This document shows, in pieces, positions 50,585-59,776 of a DNA stretch of 64,000 nucleotides. Numbering within the stretch: the first letter of the stretch is position 1; each line of letters begins with the position of its first letter. The notes beneath the pieces were generated by a model. The model was not told the DNA's origin. It did not search any database and was given only the letters and a program-made list of their open reading frames with translations. A program made the translations under genes and the position numbers. The stretch covers positions 2,604,001 through 2,668,000 of the forward strand of contig NZ_OZ251603.1 in NCBI RefSeq assembly GCF_965243865.1, in the 5' to 3' direction. Source of the stretch: Hyphomicrobium_A sp965243865. GTDB lineage: Bacteria; Pseudomonadota; Alphaproteobacteria; Rhizobiales; Hyphomicrobiaceae.

Positions 50585-52468
50585 ATGAGTAATGCGCCCA
50601 AGCGCAAGGAAGCACCGACCGAACCGCTGAAGCGGGCCATCGGGCTTTGCTTGCGCGCGGTCGCTGGCGAAGGCGACATCGACGTCGGCTTCGCGCCCGG
50701 TGCGCCCGAATTCACCTCAACGCGCGTGCAGCTTCCCGAGCCTTCACGGGTGCCCTCGAAGCGCGAGATCGCAGTCATCCGCGGCTGGGCAGATAGCTTC
50801 GCGCTGACCGCAGGCTGCCACGACGTAAAAATTCATAACAAGCTGGTGCCGCACAGTGGCTCGGCGCGGCTTGTGTTCGAAGCCGCCGAACGTGCCCGCG
50901 TCGAAGCGCTGGGCGCGAACCGCATGCCAGGCATGGCGCAAAATCTCACCGCGCGCCTCGAAGACCAGTATTCGCACGGGCGCTACAAGGAAGCGCGGAC
51001 TCCGGCCGACGCTCCACTGGAGGATGCCGTCGCCCTCCTCATCCGCGAGCGCCTCACCGGCCTGCCGCCGCCCGAGACGGCCCAGGCACTCGTCGACGTA
51101 TGGCGTCCCGCTATTGAGCAGCGCGGAGCAAACCTGCTCAAACGCATCGACACCCTTGCCGAGGATCAGGAGGCGTTCGGCCGTCTCGTTCGCGACCTGC
51201 TGCGCGCGCTCGACTTGGCCGAAGAGGGCGTCGAGGCGGAGCGCGACGAGAGCGAGCAAGAGGAAAAGGACGAGAAGGACGGCAACGAGGGCGAAACGCA
51301 GTCCGAGGAGCTCGGCGATGAGTCGAGCGACCAGCAGCGCGAGGAGGGCGACGCCGAGGGCGAGCTTTCCGAGACGCAAGAGATGTCGGAATCGGCGAGC
51401 GACGAAGACCTCGATCAGATGCTCGATGATTTCGAGCAGTTCGAGACGCCCGAGCCATGGCGCCCAAATACCTCGGTGCTCGATAACCCGGAGGCCTTTG
51501 GCTACAAGGTCTATACGCGCCAGTTCGACGAGGAGATCGCGGCTGATGAGCTATCCGCGCCCGAGGAGCTTGAGCGCCTTCGCGCCTACCTCGACCGCGA
51601 GCTGCGCTCTTTATCGAGCGCTGTCGCTCGCCTCGCCAATCGCTTGCAGCGCCGTTTGCTCGCCCAACAGAACCGCGCCTGGGACTTCGACCTTGAGGAA
51701 GGCATGCTCGATGCAGCGCGCCTGACGCGAGTTATCATCGATCCCATGCACGCGCTCTCCTTCAAGCACGAGCGCGACACCGAATTCCGCGACACCGTCG
51801 TCACGCTGCTGCTCGACAACTCCGGTTCCATGCGTGGCCGCCCGATCATGGTCGCCGCCTGCTGCGCCGACATCCTCGCCCGCACGCTGGAGCGTTGCGG
51901 CGTCAAGGTGGAGATCCTCGGCTTCACGACGCGCGCCTGGAAGGGCGGGCAGGCACGCGAGCAGTGGCTCGCGGCAGGCAAGCCTCAGGGCCCTGGCCGC
52001 CTCAACGATCTGCGCCACATCATCTACAAGACCGCTGACGCACCGTGGCGACGCGCCAAGCGCTCGCTGGCGCTGATGATGCGCGAAGGTCTTCTGAAGG
52101 AGAACATCGACGGCGAGGCGCTGGCCTGGGCACATCGCCGCCTGTTGGCGCGCCCCGAGCAGCGCCGCATCCTGATGATGATTTCCGACGGCGCCCCGGT
52201 CGATGACTCCACCCTGTCGGTCAACTCGGGCAGCTATCTGGAACAGCATCTGCGCCAGGTCATCGACGAGATCGAGACGCGCTCCCCTGTTGAGCTGATT
52301 GCCATCGGCATCGGCCACGACGTCACGCGCTATTACCGCCGCGCCGTCACCATAACCGATCCCAGCGAACTCGCCGGCGCCATGACCGACAAGCTCGTCG
52401 AGCTGTTCGAGGAAAAAGGTCGCGACGATCGTCAGCGCCGCCTGCCGGCCCGGAGACATGTAAATTGA
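50585..52468 (+). CDS. cobT: Cobaltochelatase subunit CobT
   Basis: 627-aa partner of CobS. The N-terminal CobT domain (about 10-210) is followed by a very acidic linker (about 215-290, runs of Glu/Asp), and a C-terminal von Willebrand A domain with MIDAS LLDNSGSMRGRPIMVAA and ILMMISDGAPVDDSTLSVNS. It forms hexameric rings with CobS. The stop overlaps the possible TTG start of the next gene. Confidence 0.96.
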   Translation: MSNAPKRKEAPTEPLKRAIGLCLRAVAGEGDIDVGFAPGAPEFTSTRVQLPEPSRVPSKREIAVIRGWADSFALTAGCHDVKIHNKLVPHSGSARLVFEAAERARVEALGANRMPGMAQNLTARLEDQYSHGRYKEARTPADAPLEDAVALLIRERLTGLPPPETAQALVDVWRPAIEQRGANLLKRIDTLAEDQEAFGRLVRDLLRALDLAEEGVEAERDESEQEEKDEKDGNEGETQSEELGDESSDQQREEGDAEGELSETQEMSESASDEDLDQMLDDFEQFETPEPWRPNTSVLDNPEAFGYKVYTRQFDEEIAADELSAPEELERLRAYLDRELRSLSSAVARLANRLQRRLLAQQNRAWDFDLEEGMLDAARLTRVIIDPMHALSFKHERDTEFRDTVVTLLLDNSGSMRGRPIMVAACCADILARTLERCGVKVEILGFTTRAWKGGQAREQWLAAGKPQGPGRLNDLRHIIYKTADAPWRRAKRSLALMMREGLLKENIDGEALAWAHRRLLARPEQRRILMMISDGAPVDDSTLSVNSGSYLEQHLRQVIDEIETRSPVELIAIGIGHDVTRYYRRAVTITDPSELAGAMTDKLVELFEEKGRDDRQRRLPARRHVN

Positions 52469-53604
52469 GTTTGCGTGAGCGTTTGCGGACGTTGTCGACT
52501 TCTCACGGCGGCCGGCGGTTGCGCCTGCCTGCTGTCATCGCGGTCATCGGTGCCGTTGGCGCTGTCGGTGCCGGCGTCGCGTTCGGCGCCAAGCCCTCGA
52601 TGGTCGACCTCGTCACTGGCCCCATCATCGTCAATGCCAAGCCGCTCGCGGGGTTCGATCGCGTCACGCGCGACAAAACCAAATTTGGCAAGCTCACCTG
52701 GCGCGGCGGCCTCGTGCTGACATCGCCCTCGGAGTATTTCGGCGGATGGTCCGGGCTCGTGCTCGATCCCGACGGCAAGGGTTTTTTCTCCATCTCCGAC
52801 GCCGGCGCCTGGATGGACGGCAAGCTCGCTTATGACACCAAGGGCTCACCCTCGGGCATGACCGATGTGCGCATGGGCGCGATCCAGTCAAAGGCTGGCG
52901 ATCCGCTTTCGCGCAAGCGGGACAGCGACGCCGAAGGCCTGACCCTCGCCGAGGGCACGACGCAGAACGGCCGCGCTTTCATATCCTTCGAGCGCAAGCA
53001 CCGCATCACCCGCTACGACATCAAGGACGGTGAACTCTCGGCCGCTCGCGGCAACGTTTCACTGCCCAAGTCCAGCCGCGACATGCCCGCTAACGGCGGA
53101 TTTGAAGCCATCGCGGTTCTCCGCGGCGGCGCCAACGAAGGCAAGCTCGTCGCCTTCTCAGAGCACATGCGTGACGACGAAGGGCGCTACGTCGGCTGGA
53201 TCTGGATGGGGAAGGAGCGTCCGCGCAAATTCTTCATGACCAACGACGGCGACTACGACATCACCGATGCGGCGGCTCTTCTTGATGGATCGCTGCTGGT
53301 CCTCGAACGCCGTTTCAGATTCAGCGAAGGCGTGAGCATGCGCCTGCGCCACATCAAGGCGGCCCAACTTCGCCCTGGCAAGGTGATCGATGCGGACATT
53401 CTCGTCGCCGCCGACGGCGCCCGCGAGATCGACAACATGGAAGGTCTCGCCACCCACGTTGCGCCCAATGGCGACACCATCGTCACCATGATCTCGGACG
53501 ACAACTACAATCATACTCTGCAGCGCACCCTGCTGCTGCAGTTCTCGATCAGCGCAGCCGATCTCGCCGGCACCCAAGGCGGCTCCAAAGCCGACGGTCA
53601 CTAG
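52465..53604 (+). CDS. Exported esterase-like/phytase-family beta-propeller protein
   Basis: About 379 aa from TTG 52465 (overlapping the cobT stop). A signal-anchor-like segment is at about 20-43 (LPAVIAVIGAVGAVGAGVAF). The mature part matches the 'esterase-like activity of phytase' family, with SGLVLDPDGKGFFSISDAGA, RDSDAEGLTLAEG and FISFERKHRITRYD, and ends DNMEGLATHVAPNGDTIVTM. Several acidic/Asn residues could bind Ca. Substrate unknown. Confidence 0.82.
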   Translation: MSLRERLRTLSTSHGGRRLRLPAVIAVIGAVGAVGAGVAFGAKPSMVDLVTGPIIVNAKPLAGFDRVTRDKTKFGKLTWRGGLVLTSPSEYFGGWSGLVLDPDGKGFFSISDAGAWMDGKLAYDTKGSPSGMTDVRMGAIQSKAGDPLSRKRDSDAEGLTLAEGTTQNGRAFISFERKHRITRYDIKDGELSAARGNVSLPKSSRDMPANGGFEAIAVLRGGANEGKLVAFSEHMRDDEGRYVGWIWMGKERPRKFFMTNDGDYDITDAAALLDGSLLVLERRFRFSEGVSMRLRHIKAAQLRPGKVIDADILVAADGAREIDNMEGLATHVAPNGDTIVTMISDDNYNHTLQRTLLLQFSISAADLAGTQGGSKADGH

Positions 53605-53673
53605 CCGCCCCGGTTACCGAGGCTGGTGCCCCCATCAGGCGGGCCAAGCCCCACGCCACCCGCGCCACAAACG

Positions 53674-53787
53674 AAAAAAGCCGCCGAGAGGCGGCAAGGG
53701 CCCAAGGGGCCCCGCGCTAAGGCGCGGCTCTAAGGGCGCGCGACCTTCGCCGCACACCAAGCTTCGCGCCACTTGCGTCGCTAACTA
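53674..53787 (-). repeat. Three-hairpin repeat, copy 4, ending in a rho-independent terminator
   Basis: Follows the rpmB stop by 2 bases. Stems are CCGCGCCTTAGCGCGG, GGGCCCCTTGGGCCC and GCCGCCTCTCGGCGGC: different sequence from copies 1-3 but still perfectly paired. The last stem is followed by six T residues on the minus strand (53674-53679), a standard intrinsic terminator. Confidence 0.85.
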
Positions 53788-53789
53788 AA

Positions 53790-54089
53790 TCAAGCTGCCG
53801 GAGCGGCCGCCTTGGCGACCTTCTGGATCTCGCGCTTCAGCTTCAGCACGCGATCGGACAGGTCGTCATTGCCAGCCTTGAGCAGGAACGCGTCAAGACC
53901 ACCGCGCTTCTCGACCGACTTCAGCGCATGCGCCGAAACGCGCAGGCGGAACTTGCGGCCGAGCGAGTCGCTGATCAGCGTCACTTCGCACAGGTTGGGG
54001 CGGAACTTCCGCTTCGTCTTATTCTCGGCGTGGCTCCTCAGCTGCCCGGAAAGGGGCAGTTTGCCGGTCAGCTCGCAGCGCCTGGTCAT
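53790..54089 (-). CDS. rpmB: 50S ribosomal protein L28
   Basis: 99 aa. N-terminus MTRRCELTGKLPLSGQLRSH followed by AENKTKRKFRPNLCEVTLIS, the classic bL28 pattern of alphaproteobacteria. ATG 54089 gives the standard start. Monocistronic, divergent from the DUF3108 gene; terminated by the hairpin of repeat copy 4. Confidence 0.97.
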   Translation of the reverse strand: MTRRCELTGKLPLSGQLRSHAENKTKRKFRPNLCEVTLISDSLGRKFRLRVSAHALKSVEKRGGLDAFLLKAGNDDLSDRVLKLKREIQKVAKAAAPAA

Positions 54090-54362
54090 CGTAAAGCTCC
54101 TTCGCCACCGCTTCCGTCGCGGTGGACGTCGTGCACGGATTGCGGGAAACAAAATGTCCCCGCCAGAGGACTGGGGGGATTTGGCGCTGTCTATGCCCGA
54201 GGCCCCACATTTCGTCAAGGCGCTGCCGCGCCGGATTGCCCCCTTAACGGCGCCTGGGGCCACAGATTCGACGTAAAATCATACTCATCTGCCGCCAGCG
54301 AATGCACGTCCTATGGGGCATCAGGACTGATGATTTTTACCCTCCGGTCGGCGTCGAGAGCA

Positions 54363-55169
54363 ATGAAAACGCTCCGTCCCGCCGCTTTGGTTTTTCTCGC
54401 AGCATCTGGCTTGGGCGCCGCACAGGCCGGCGAACGGTCTAACCTGCCCGTAAACGTCGATGCGACCTACAAGGTGAAGTTCACCGCTCTGGGCGATATC
54501 GGCCACTTCCGCTTCAACTCGAAGATTGAAGGCGAGGCCTACACCCTCCAGGCCGAGGCGAAGATCGACACGGCCGTCTTCGACTATCGCGGCAATATGA
54601 CGAGCAAGGGCGCCATCACGGCGACCGGTATCACGGCTCAGCCGGCCGACTACACCTACAACTACAAGCAGAAGACCTTCCTCAAGAAAAAGAAGATCAA
54701 GGCGCTGAATATAGCCTTCACCGGCCCGTCGGTTGGCAAGGTAACCCCCTACGATCCGCCCTCACCCAAGGCCGTCCCGGTGACGCCCGAGCAGCTGACG
54801 CACGTGCTGGACCCCCTCAGCGGCGTCATGGCTCTGTCGCTGAGCGACCTCAAGAGCCCATGTGACCGCAAGCTGCCGATCTACGACGGCAAGCAGCGCT
54901 TTGACGTTGTTTTCACCCCAGCCCGCCGCGCCGGCGCCGACCACGTCTGCAACGTCCGCCTGGTCCCTATTTCGGGCCACAAGCCGGACGGAGGCTCGCT
55001 CTCGGTCGTCAATGGCAAGATCGAACTCGTCATGCGCCCGGTGCCGAAGGCCAATATCGTGATCCCCTATAGCATCACCGTTCCCACCATTGTCGGCACT
55101 GCCACCTTGATGTCGGAGAAGGTCGACATCACCATGCCAGACCAGCAGCGCATCGCCCTTCGCAAATGA
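54363..55169 (+). CDS. Exported DUF3108 protein
   Basis: 268 aa with signal peptide (about 1-22, ending AQAG). The mature region is beta-strand-rich, typical of DUF3108: VDATYKVKFTALGDIGHFRF, KGAITATGITAQPADYTY, then CDRKLPIYDGKQRFDVVF with a Cys pair (SPC and HVC). Periplasmic; function unknown. rpmB-DUF3108-helicase is a conserved order in Hyphomicrobiales. ATG 54363 begins the signal peptide; a longer frame starting far upstream crosses rpmB. Confidence 0.88.
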   Translation: MKTLRPAALVFLAASGLGAAQAGERSNLPVNVDATYKVKFTALGDIGHFRFNSKIEGEAYTLQAEAKIDTAVFDYRGNMTSKGAITATGITAQPADYTYNYKQKTFLKKKKIKALNIAFTGPSVGKVTPYDPPSPKAVPVTPEQLTHVLDPLSGVMALSLSDLKSPCDRKLPIYDGKQRFDVVFTPARRAGADHVCNVRLVPISGHKPDGGSLSVVNGKIELVMRPVPKANIVIPYSITVPTIVGTATLMSEKVDITMPDQQRIALRK

Positions 55170-55318
55170 CGCCCGCCCTAGGCGGCGGAACGGTTCTGAT
55201 CGCCAGTCCGGCGAAATAGAGCTAAAATAGCGGCGCTTCGCGTGCGCCAACGGTAATCATGCCCTTGATCTCGGCGAATGTCTCTGCGATGCCATCGCCA
55301 GAGAAATGAGGATGCCAG

Positions 55319-58300
55319 ATGGCCAGCGACCTCGAGGCACGTATCCGCCATGTGACGGCGGTGCTGGGGCCGACGAACACGGGCAAAACCCACCTCGCGA
55401 TTGAGCGCATGCTTGGCCACGAGAGTGGCATGATCGGCTTGCCGCTGCGCCTGCTTGCGCGCGAGGTCTATGACAAGATCGCCTCGCGCATTGGCGCCGA
55501 CAAGGTCGCGCTCATCACTGGCGAGGAGAAGATCAAGCCGGAGCGTGCCCGCTATTGGGTGTGCACCGTCGAGGCGATGCCGCGCGATGTCGACGTCGAC
55601 TTCCTTGCCATCGACGAAATCCAGCTCGCGGCCGACCCCGAGCGCGGCCACGTCTTCACCGACCGCCTGCTGCACGCGCGCGGCCGGTCTGAGACGCTGC
55701 TGCTCGGCGCCCAGACGATGCGGGAGGCGATCGCCGACTTGATCCCCGGCGCCAACTTCATCTCACGCCCGCGCCTGTCGAAACTCACCTACTCCGGCCA
55801 GAAGAAGATCACGCGCCTGCCACAGCGCACCGCCGTCGTCGCCTTCTCCGCTTCTGAAGTCTACTCCATCGCCGAGCTCATCCGCCGTCAGCGCGGCGGA
55901 GCGGCCGTCGTTCTCGGCGCGCTTTCGCCACGCACGCGCAATGCGCAGGTCGCGCTCTACCAGTCGGGCGATGTCGACTTCCTTGTCGCCACCGACGCCA
56001 TCGGCATGGGCCTCAACCTCGACGTCGATCACGTCGCCTTCTCTGCAACCCGCAAGTTCGACGGCCAGAACCATCGCAGCCTGACCCCGTCCGAGCTGTC
56101 GCAGATCGCCGGTCGTGCTGGCCGCCACATGAACGACGGCACCTTCGGCGTCACCGGTTCAGCCGATCCCTTCGACGCCGACACCATCGAGCGCCTCGAG
56201 ACACATAACTTCGAAAGCGTCCGCGTGCTGCAGTGGCGCAACCGCGAACTCGATTTCCGTACGCTCGAAGGCCTCAGGCATTCTCTGCGCGAAACGCCGA
56301 ACCTGCAGCGCCTCACCCGCGCGCGCGCAGCGGACGATGTCATCGCCCTGGAGACGCTCAGCGCCGACCGCGAGATCGCGAGCAAAGTTCTCGCCCCCGC
56401 CGCAGTCGTCAAGCTGTGGGAAGTGTGCCAGATACCTGACTACCGCAAGATCTCCGGTCAGAGCCACGCCGAGTTCGTCGCGACAATCTTTAACTATCTG
56501 ATGAGCGCCGACGAGCACATCCCTGAGGATTGGTTTGCCAAGCAAGTCTCGCTCGCCGATCGCATTGACGGCGACATCGACACGCTCGCAAACCGGATCG
56601 CTCACATCCGCACGTGGACGTTCGTTTCCAATCGAAGCTCGTGGCTCAAAGACCCCGAGCACTGGCAAGGCAGGACGCGCGAAATCGAGGATCGGCTGTC
56701 AGATGCGCTGCACGAGCAATTGACGCAGCGCTTCGTCGATCGTCGGACAAGCGCCCTGATGAAGGGCATGCGAGACAAAGACGAACTGACCGCCGAGATC
56801 GCCGCTGACGGCGCCATAAATGTCGAGACGCATTTCGTCGGTCGGCTGAAGGGCTTCCGTTTCCAGCTCGACCCGGGCACCGCCGAAGGCGTCAACGCCA
56901 AGGCGATGCGCACTGCCGCCGCCCAAGTGGTCGCGCGCGAGATGGCCATGCGCGTGCGTCGCGTGGCAGCCGCCCAGCCCGATGCTCTGAGCGTCAATCG
57001 CCGCGGCCAAATCATCTGGCGCGAGGAGGAGATCGGACAGCTCGAAGCGAGCGACGATCCGCTGAAGCCCACCGTCACGCTACTTGCCGACGAGTACCTC
57101 TCCGGCCCCGACCGGGAAAAGGTGCAGGCCCGTCTCGAAACGTGGGTTCAGCAGGCGATTGCAGACAAGCTCAAGCCGCTCGTCGAGATCAGCAATGCCG
57201 AGGATGTCACCGGCCTCGCGCGTGGCATCGCCTTCCGTCTGCGCGAGAACCTTGGCGTTCTGCGCCGCGAGAGCGTGGCCGAGGAGGTCAAGACACTCGA
57301 TCAGAATGCGCGCGCTCAACTGCGTAAGTACGGCGTTCGCTTCGGCGCCTTCAATATTTACTTCCCGATCCTTTTGAAGCCGGCTGCCGCCGAGTTGATC
57401 CTGACGCTCTGGTCTCTCAAGAACGCCGCCGCGCATGGTCTCTCGGTCGATGCTCTGCCGGAAGCGCCGCGTGCAGGTCTCACCTCGTTCGCGCCCGACC
57501 CAGCTTGCCCCGAGCCATTCTATCGCGCTTACGGCTATCACGTGTGCGGCCCTCGCGCCGTTCGCCTCGACATGCTCGAGCGTCTTGCCGACGTCATTCG
57601 TCCGCTGCTCGCATGGCGCGGAGCCGAAGGCGCGATGCCGCCCAAGGGTGCGACCGGCGATGGCGGTTTCACTGTCATCCCCGAGATGATGTCGCTGCTT
57701 GGGTGTTCGCCAGACGAGCTGGGCGGCGTCTTGAAGGCGCTTGGCTTCCGTCTCGATCGCCGCCCGATCAAGTCGACGCCCGCGCGCGCAGCCGAAACAA
57801 AGCCGCAGGACGATGCTGTTGCCGTGGCAGCACCCGCTGCAGAAGCAGCGCCAGCGGAAGCAATCGCGGCCGAGGTCGTCGCAACGGACGTTGCCGCCCC
57901 GGAGGTCGTTGGCGAGGCTGCACAGCCTGAACCAGTAGTCGTGGACACACCGGCCGGCGAAGCCGCCGCCGCGCCCGCAGAGACGCCGGCTGTGGAAGCC
58001 GAAGCCGAGGTCAAATACGAGGACATCTGGCGTCCGCGCCGCCACCATCGCGAGCGCGGCGAGCGCCACCATGGGCGGCGCGATCATCGCAATCGCCAAG
58101 CGGGCAAGGACCAGTCCGGCCAGCCCGCAGCTGCCGCCACTGCCGTTTCGTCCGACCAGGCTCAGGCGAGCGCACAGCCCGCAGCGGAGAGCACTAACGG
58201 CCATTCCGCGCCTTCCGAGAAGCCGCAGCGTCGCGATGATCGTCGCCCGCACCATGGCAAGGGGCGTCGCGAGGATCGCGAGCGCGGTCGCGGTGGCGAG

Positions 58301-58498
58301 CGCGAGGCTGGTCAGCAGCGCCGTGGTGGTCCCGGTGACCGTGGGCGCCGTGGAGACCGTGGCGATGATCGTCGCAAAACCGAGGTGCACACGGCTTCCC
58401 CGCCGCGTCGCGGCGGCGTCGATCCCGATTCACCGTTCGCGGCGCTGGGCGCTCTGCGCGAGGAGCTTGCCAAGCGCAGCAAGGAATCGGGCGCTTGA
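55319..58498 (+). CDS. Suv3-like DExH RNA helicase with long low-complexity C-terminus
   Basis: 1059 aa. Helicase core (about 8-330): Walker A GPTNTGKTHLAIERML (17-32), DEIQ box (AIDEIQLAADPERGHVF), motif III region LLLGAQTM, and C-terminal motifs VATDAIGMGLNLDVDHVAFS, then QIAGRAGRHMNDG, all of the mitochondrial SUV3/Mgps type. The middle part (about 330-815) lacks an obvious catalytic motif. From about 820 the sequence is Ala/Glu/Pro-rich, then Arg/Gly/His-rich (about 915-1035), a likely RNA-binding tail. Probably RNA turnover or ribosome-related. The stop overlaps the S4 gene. Confidence 0.88.
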   Translation: MASDLEARIRHVTAVLGPTNTGKTHLAIERMLGHESGMIGLPLRLLAREVYDKIASRIGADKVALITGEEKIKPERARYWVCTVEAMPRDVDVDFLAIDEIQLAADPERGHVFTDRLLHARGRSETLLLGAQTMREAIADLIPGANFISRPRLSKLTYSGQKKITRLPQRTAVVAFSASEVYSIAELIRRQRGGAAVVLGALSPRTRNAQVALYQSGDVDFLVATDAIGMGLNLDVDHVAFSATRKFDGQNHRSLTPSELSQIAGRAGRHMNDGTFGVTGSADPFDADTIERLETHNFESVRVLQWRNRELDFRTLEGLRHSLRETPNLQRLTRARAADDVIALETLSADREIASKVLAPAAVVKLWEVCQIPDYRKISGQSHAEFVATIFNYLMSADEHIPEDWFAKQVSLADRIDGDIDTLANRIAHIRTWTFVSNRSSWLKDPEHWQGRTREIEDRLSDALHEQLTQRFVDRRTSALMKGMRDKDELTAEIAADGAINVETHFVGRLKGFRFQLDPGTAEGVNAKAMRTAAAQVVAREMAMRVRRVAAAQPDALSVNRRGQIIWREEEIGQLEASDDPLKPTVTLLADEYLSGPDREKVQARLETWVQQAIADKLKPLVEISNAEDVTGLARGIAFRLRENLGVLRRESVAEEVKTLDQNARAQLRKYGVRFGAFNIYFPILLKPAAAELILTLWSLKNAAAHGLSVDALPEAPRAGLTSFAPDPACPEPFYRAYGYHVCGPRAVRLDMLERLADVIRPLLAWRGAEGAMPPKGATGDGGFTVIPEMMSLLGCSPDELGGVLKALGFRLDRRPIKSTPARAAETKPQDDAVAVAAPAAEAAPAEAIAAEVVATDVAAPEVVGEAAQPEPVVVDTPAGEAAAAPAETPAVEAEAEVKYEDIWRPRRHHRERGERHHGRRDHRNRQAGKDQSGQPAAAATAVSSDQAQASAQPAAESTNGHSAPSEKPQRRDDRRPHHGKGRREDRERGRGGEREAGQQRRGGPGDRGRRGDRGDDRRKTEVHTASPPRRGGVDPDSPFAALGALREELAKRSKESGA

Positions 58499-58938
58499 GC
58501 GACGACGCGTCAGGCGATGCAGCCCCCAAAGGGTCGCAACGGCTCGACAAGTGGCTTTGGTTCGCACGCTTCGTGAAGACGAGAACATTGGCGTCAGATC
58601 TCGTCAGCGCCGGCAAAGTTCGTCTCAACCGCGTAAAGGTCGACAAGCCTGCGCAGATCGTAAAGACAGGAGACGTGCTCACGATCTCGCTCAATCGGCG
58701 CATTCAGCTCGTGCGCGTGCTGGGAATCGCCGAGCGTCGGGGCCCTTCTGCCGCGGCGCGCGAGCTCTATGAGCAATTGACAGCCGAAGGCGATGCCATC
58801 AAACCTCATGCGCCTTCGCCTGTCACAGCCGCTGAGCCTACTATTGAGAGAGTTCTGGCTGATCGGCCGGCAGGGAGCGGGCGGCCAACCAAGAAAGAGC
58901 GTCGCGCGATCGATCGGCTGAGCGGCAGGGCGCGTTGA
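58495..58938 (+). CDS. S4-domain RNA-binding protein (HslR-like)
   Basis: 147 aa from TTG 58495 overlapping the helicase stop. An S4 domain (about 14-80) reads QRLDKWLWFARFVKTRTLAS, then AGKVRLNRVKVDKPAQIV, as in HslR/Hsp15, which binds stalled 50S subunits carrying nascent chains. The C-terminal tail is basic. Coupling to an RNA helicase suggests a shared RNA or ribosome-quality task (inference). Confidence 0.88.
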   Translation: MSDDASGDAAPKGSQRLDKWLWFARFVKTRTLASDLVSAGKVRLNRVKVDKPAQIVKTGDVLTISLNRRIQLVRVLGIAERRGPSAAARELYEQLTAEGDAIKPHAPSPVTAAEPTIERVLADRPAGSGRPTKKERRAIDRLSGRAR

Positions 58939-59014
58939 TCGGGGTCATGGCGGCGGGCCCGCTAAAGACCACCTTCGGCGTCGGCGCCAACGGGAAGTGA
59001 TCCGGATCTGAATA

Positions 59015-59353
59015 ATGACCTACGTCGTCAACGAGAAATGCATTAAGTGCAAATACACCGACTGCGTCGAGGTCTGTCCGGTCGACTGCTTCTATGAAGG
59101 CGAGAATATGCTCGTCATTCATCCTGACGAGTGCATCGACTGTGGCGTCTGCGAGCCCGAGTGCCCGGCTGATGCCATCAAGCCCGATACCGAGCCGGAC
59201 CAGGAAAAGTGGCTGGAGCTGAACCGGAAGTTCTCCGAGACGTGGCCGAATATCACTTCCAAGAAGGACGCCATGCCGGAGGCGGATGCCTTCAAGGACG
59301 CCCCGGACAAGTTTGAGAAGTTCTTCTCGCCCGAACCGGGTTCAGGAGACTGA
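59015..59353 (+). CDS. fdxA: Seven-iron ferredoxin FdxA
   Basis: 112 aa. Cys pattern CIKCKYTDCVEVCPVDCF for one cluster and CIDCGVCEPECP for the other gives a 3Fe-4S/4Fe-4S ferredoxin with the usual C-terminal extension (YNI-type NITSKKDAMPEADAF). Soluble electron carrier. Followed by a good terminator; lies between the S4 gene and carD as in many Hyphomicrobiales. Confidence 0.96.
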   Translation: MTYVVNEKCIKCKYTDCVEVCPVDCFYEGENMLVIHPDECIDCGVCEPECPADAIKPDTEPDQEKWLELNRKFSETWPNITSKKDAMPEADAFKDAPDKFEKFFSPEPGSGD

Positions 59354-59776
59354 GATTCAGCTCATCCGGGGTTGCGTCAAAATGCGCAACCTTTTCGGAC
59401 TGTTCCAAGATTGCCTAGCATTCGGACTAGGGCAGTAAGCCTGCCCATACCCTCCCGCACGCCCGCCCTTCATTTTCAATGAACTTTATGTTACGCTCCT
59501 CCTAGATGACGCGATTAGCCCGGTACAGAGTCGGAACAGGAGCGAACAAAGAGCAGCCGCTTTGCCGCAGAGGCAATGATCGGACCTGTTCTCGGTCCGG
59601 GTACACAGCGGTTTTCACCATTCAGAGCATAATCAACGGACCGGCAACCGCTCCCCACGGCGTCACCGATCCACCATATACGCTTAGTGCGCTGGTTTGC
59701 GGGCCGGCGTCCTGAGTTCGACGTGCATCGCCGCGAGTACGGCTCATACATCCGACGAGAAAGTGAGACGACCCCT
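59354..59776. other. Intergenic region between fdxA and carD
   Basis: Holds the fdxA terminator (59370-59395) and presumably the carD promoter and leader. A short frame at 59506-59715 has no recognisable features. No RNA gene was identified. Confidence 0.5.
59370..59395 (+). terminator. Intrinsic terminator of fdxA
   Basis: 7-bp stem GGTTGCG/CGCAACC with an 8-base loop, followed by TTTT (59392-59395), 17 bases after the fdxA stop. Confidence 0.8.

Noticed and set aside
57080..58390. 436-aa open frame antisense to the helicase
   Set aside because: Mirror of the repetitive Ala/Arg-rich coding region; no start context or family.
59506..59715. 69-aa frame before carD
   Set aside because: No Shine-Dalgarno spacing or domain; probably carD leader.
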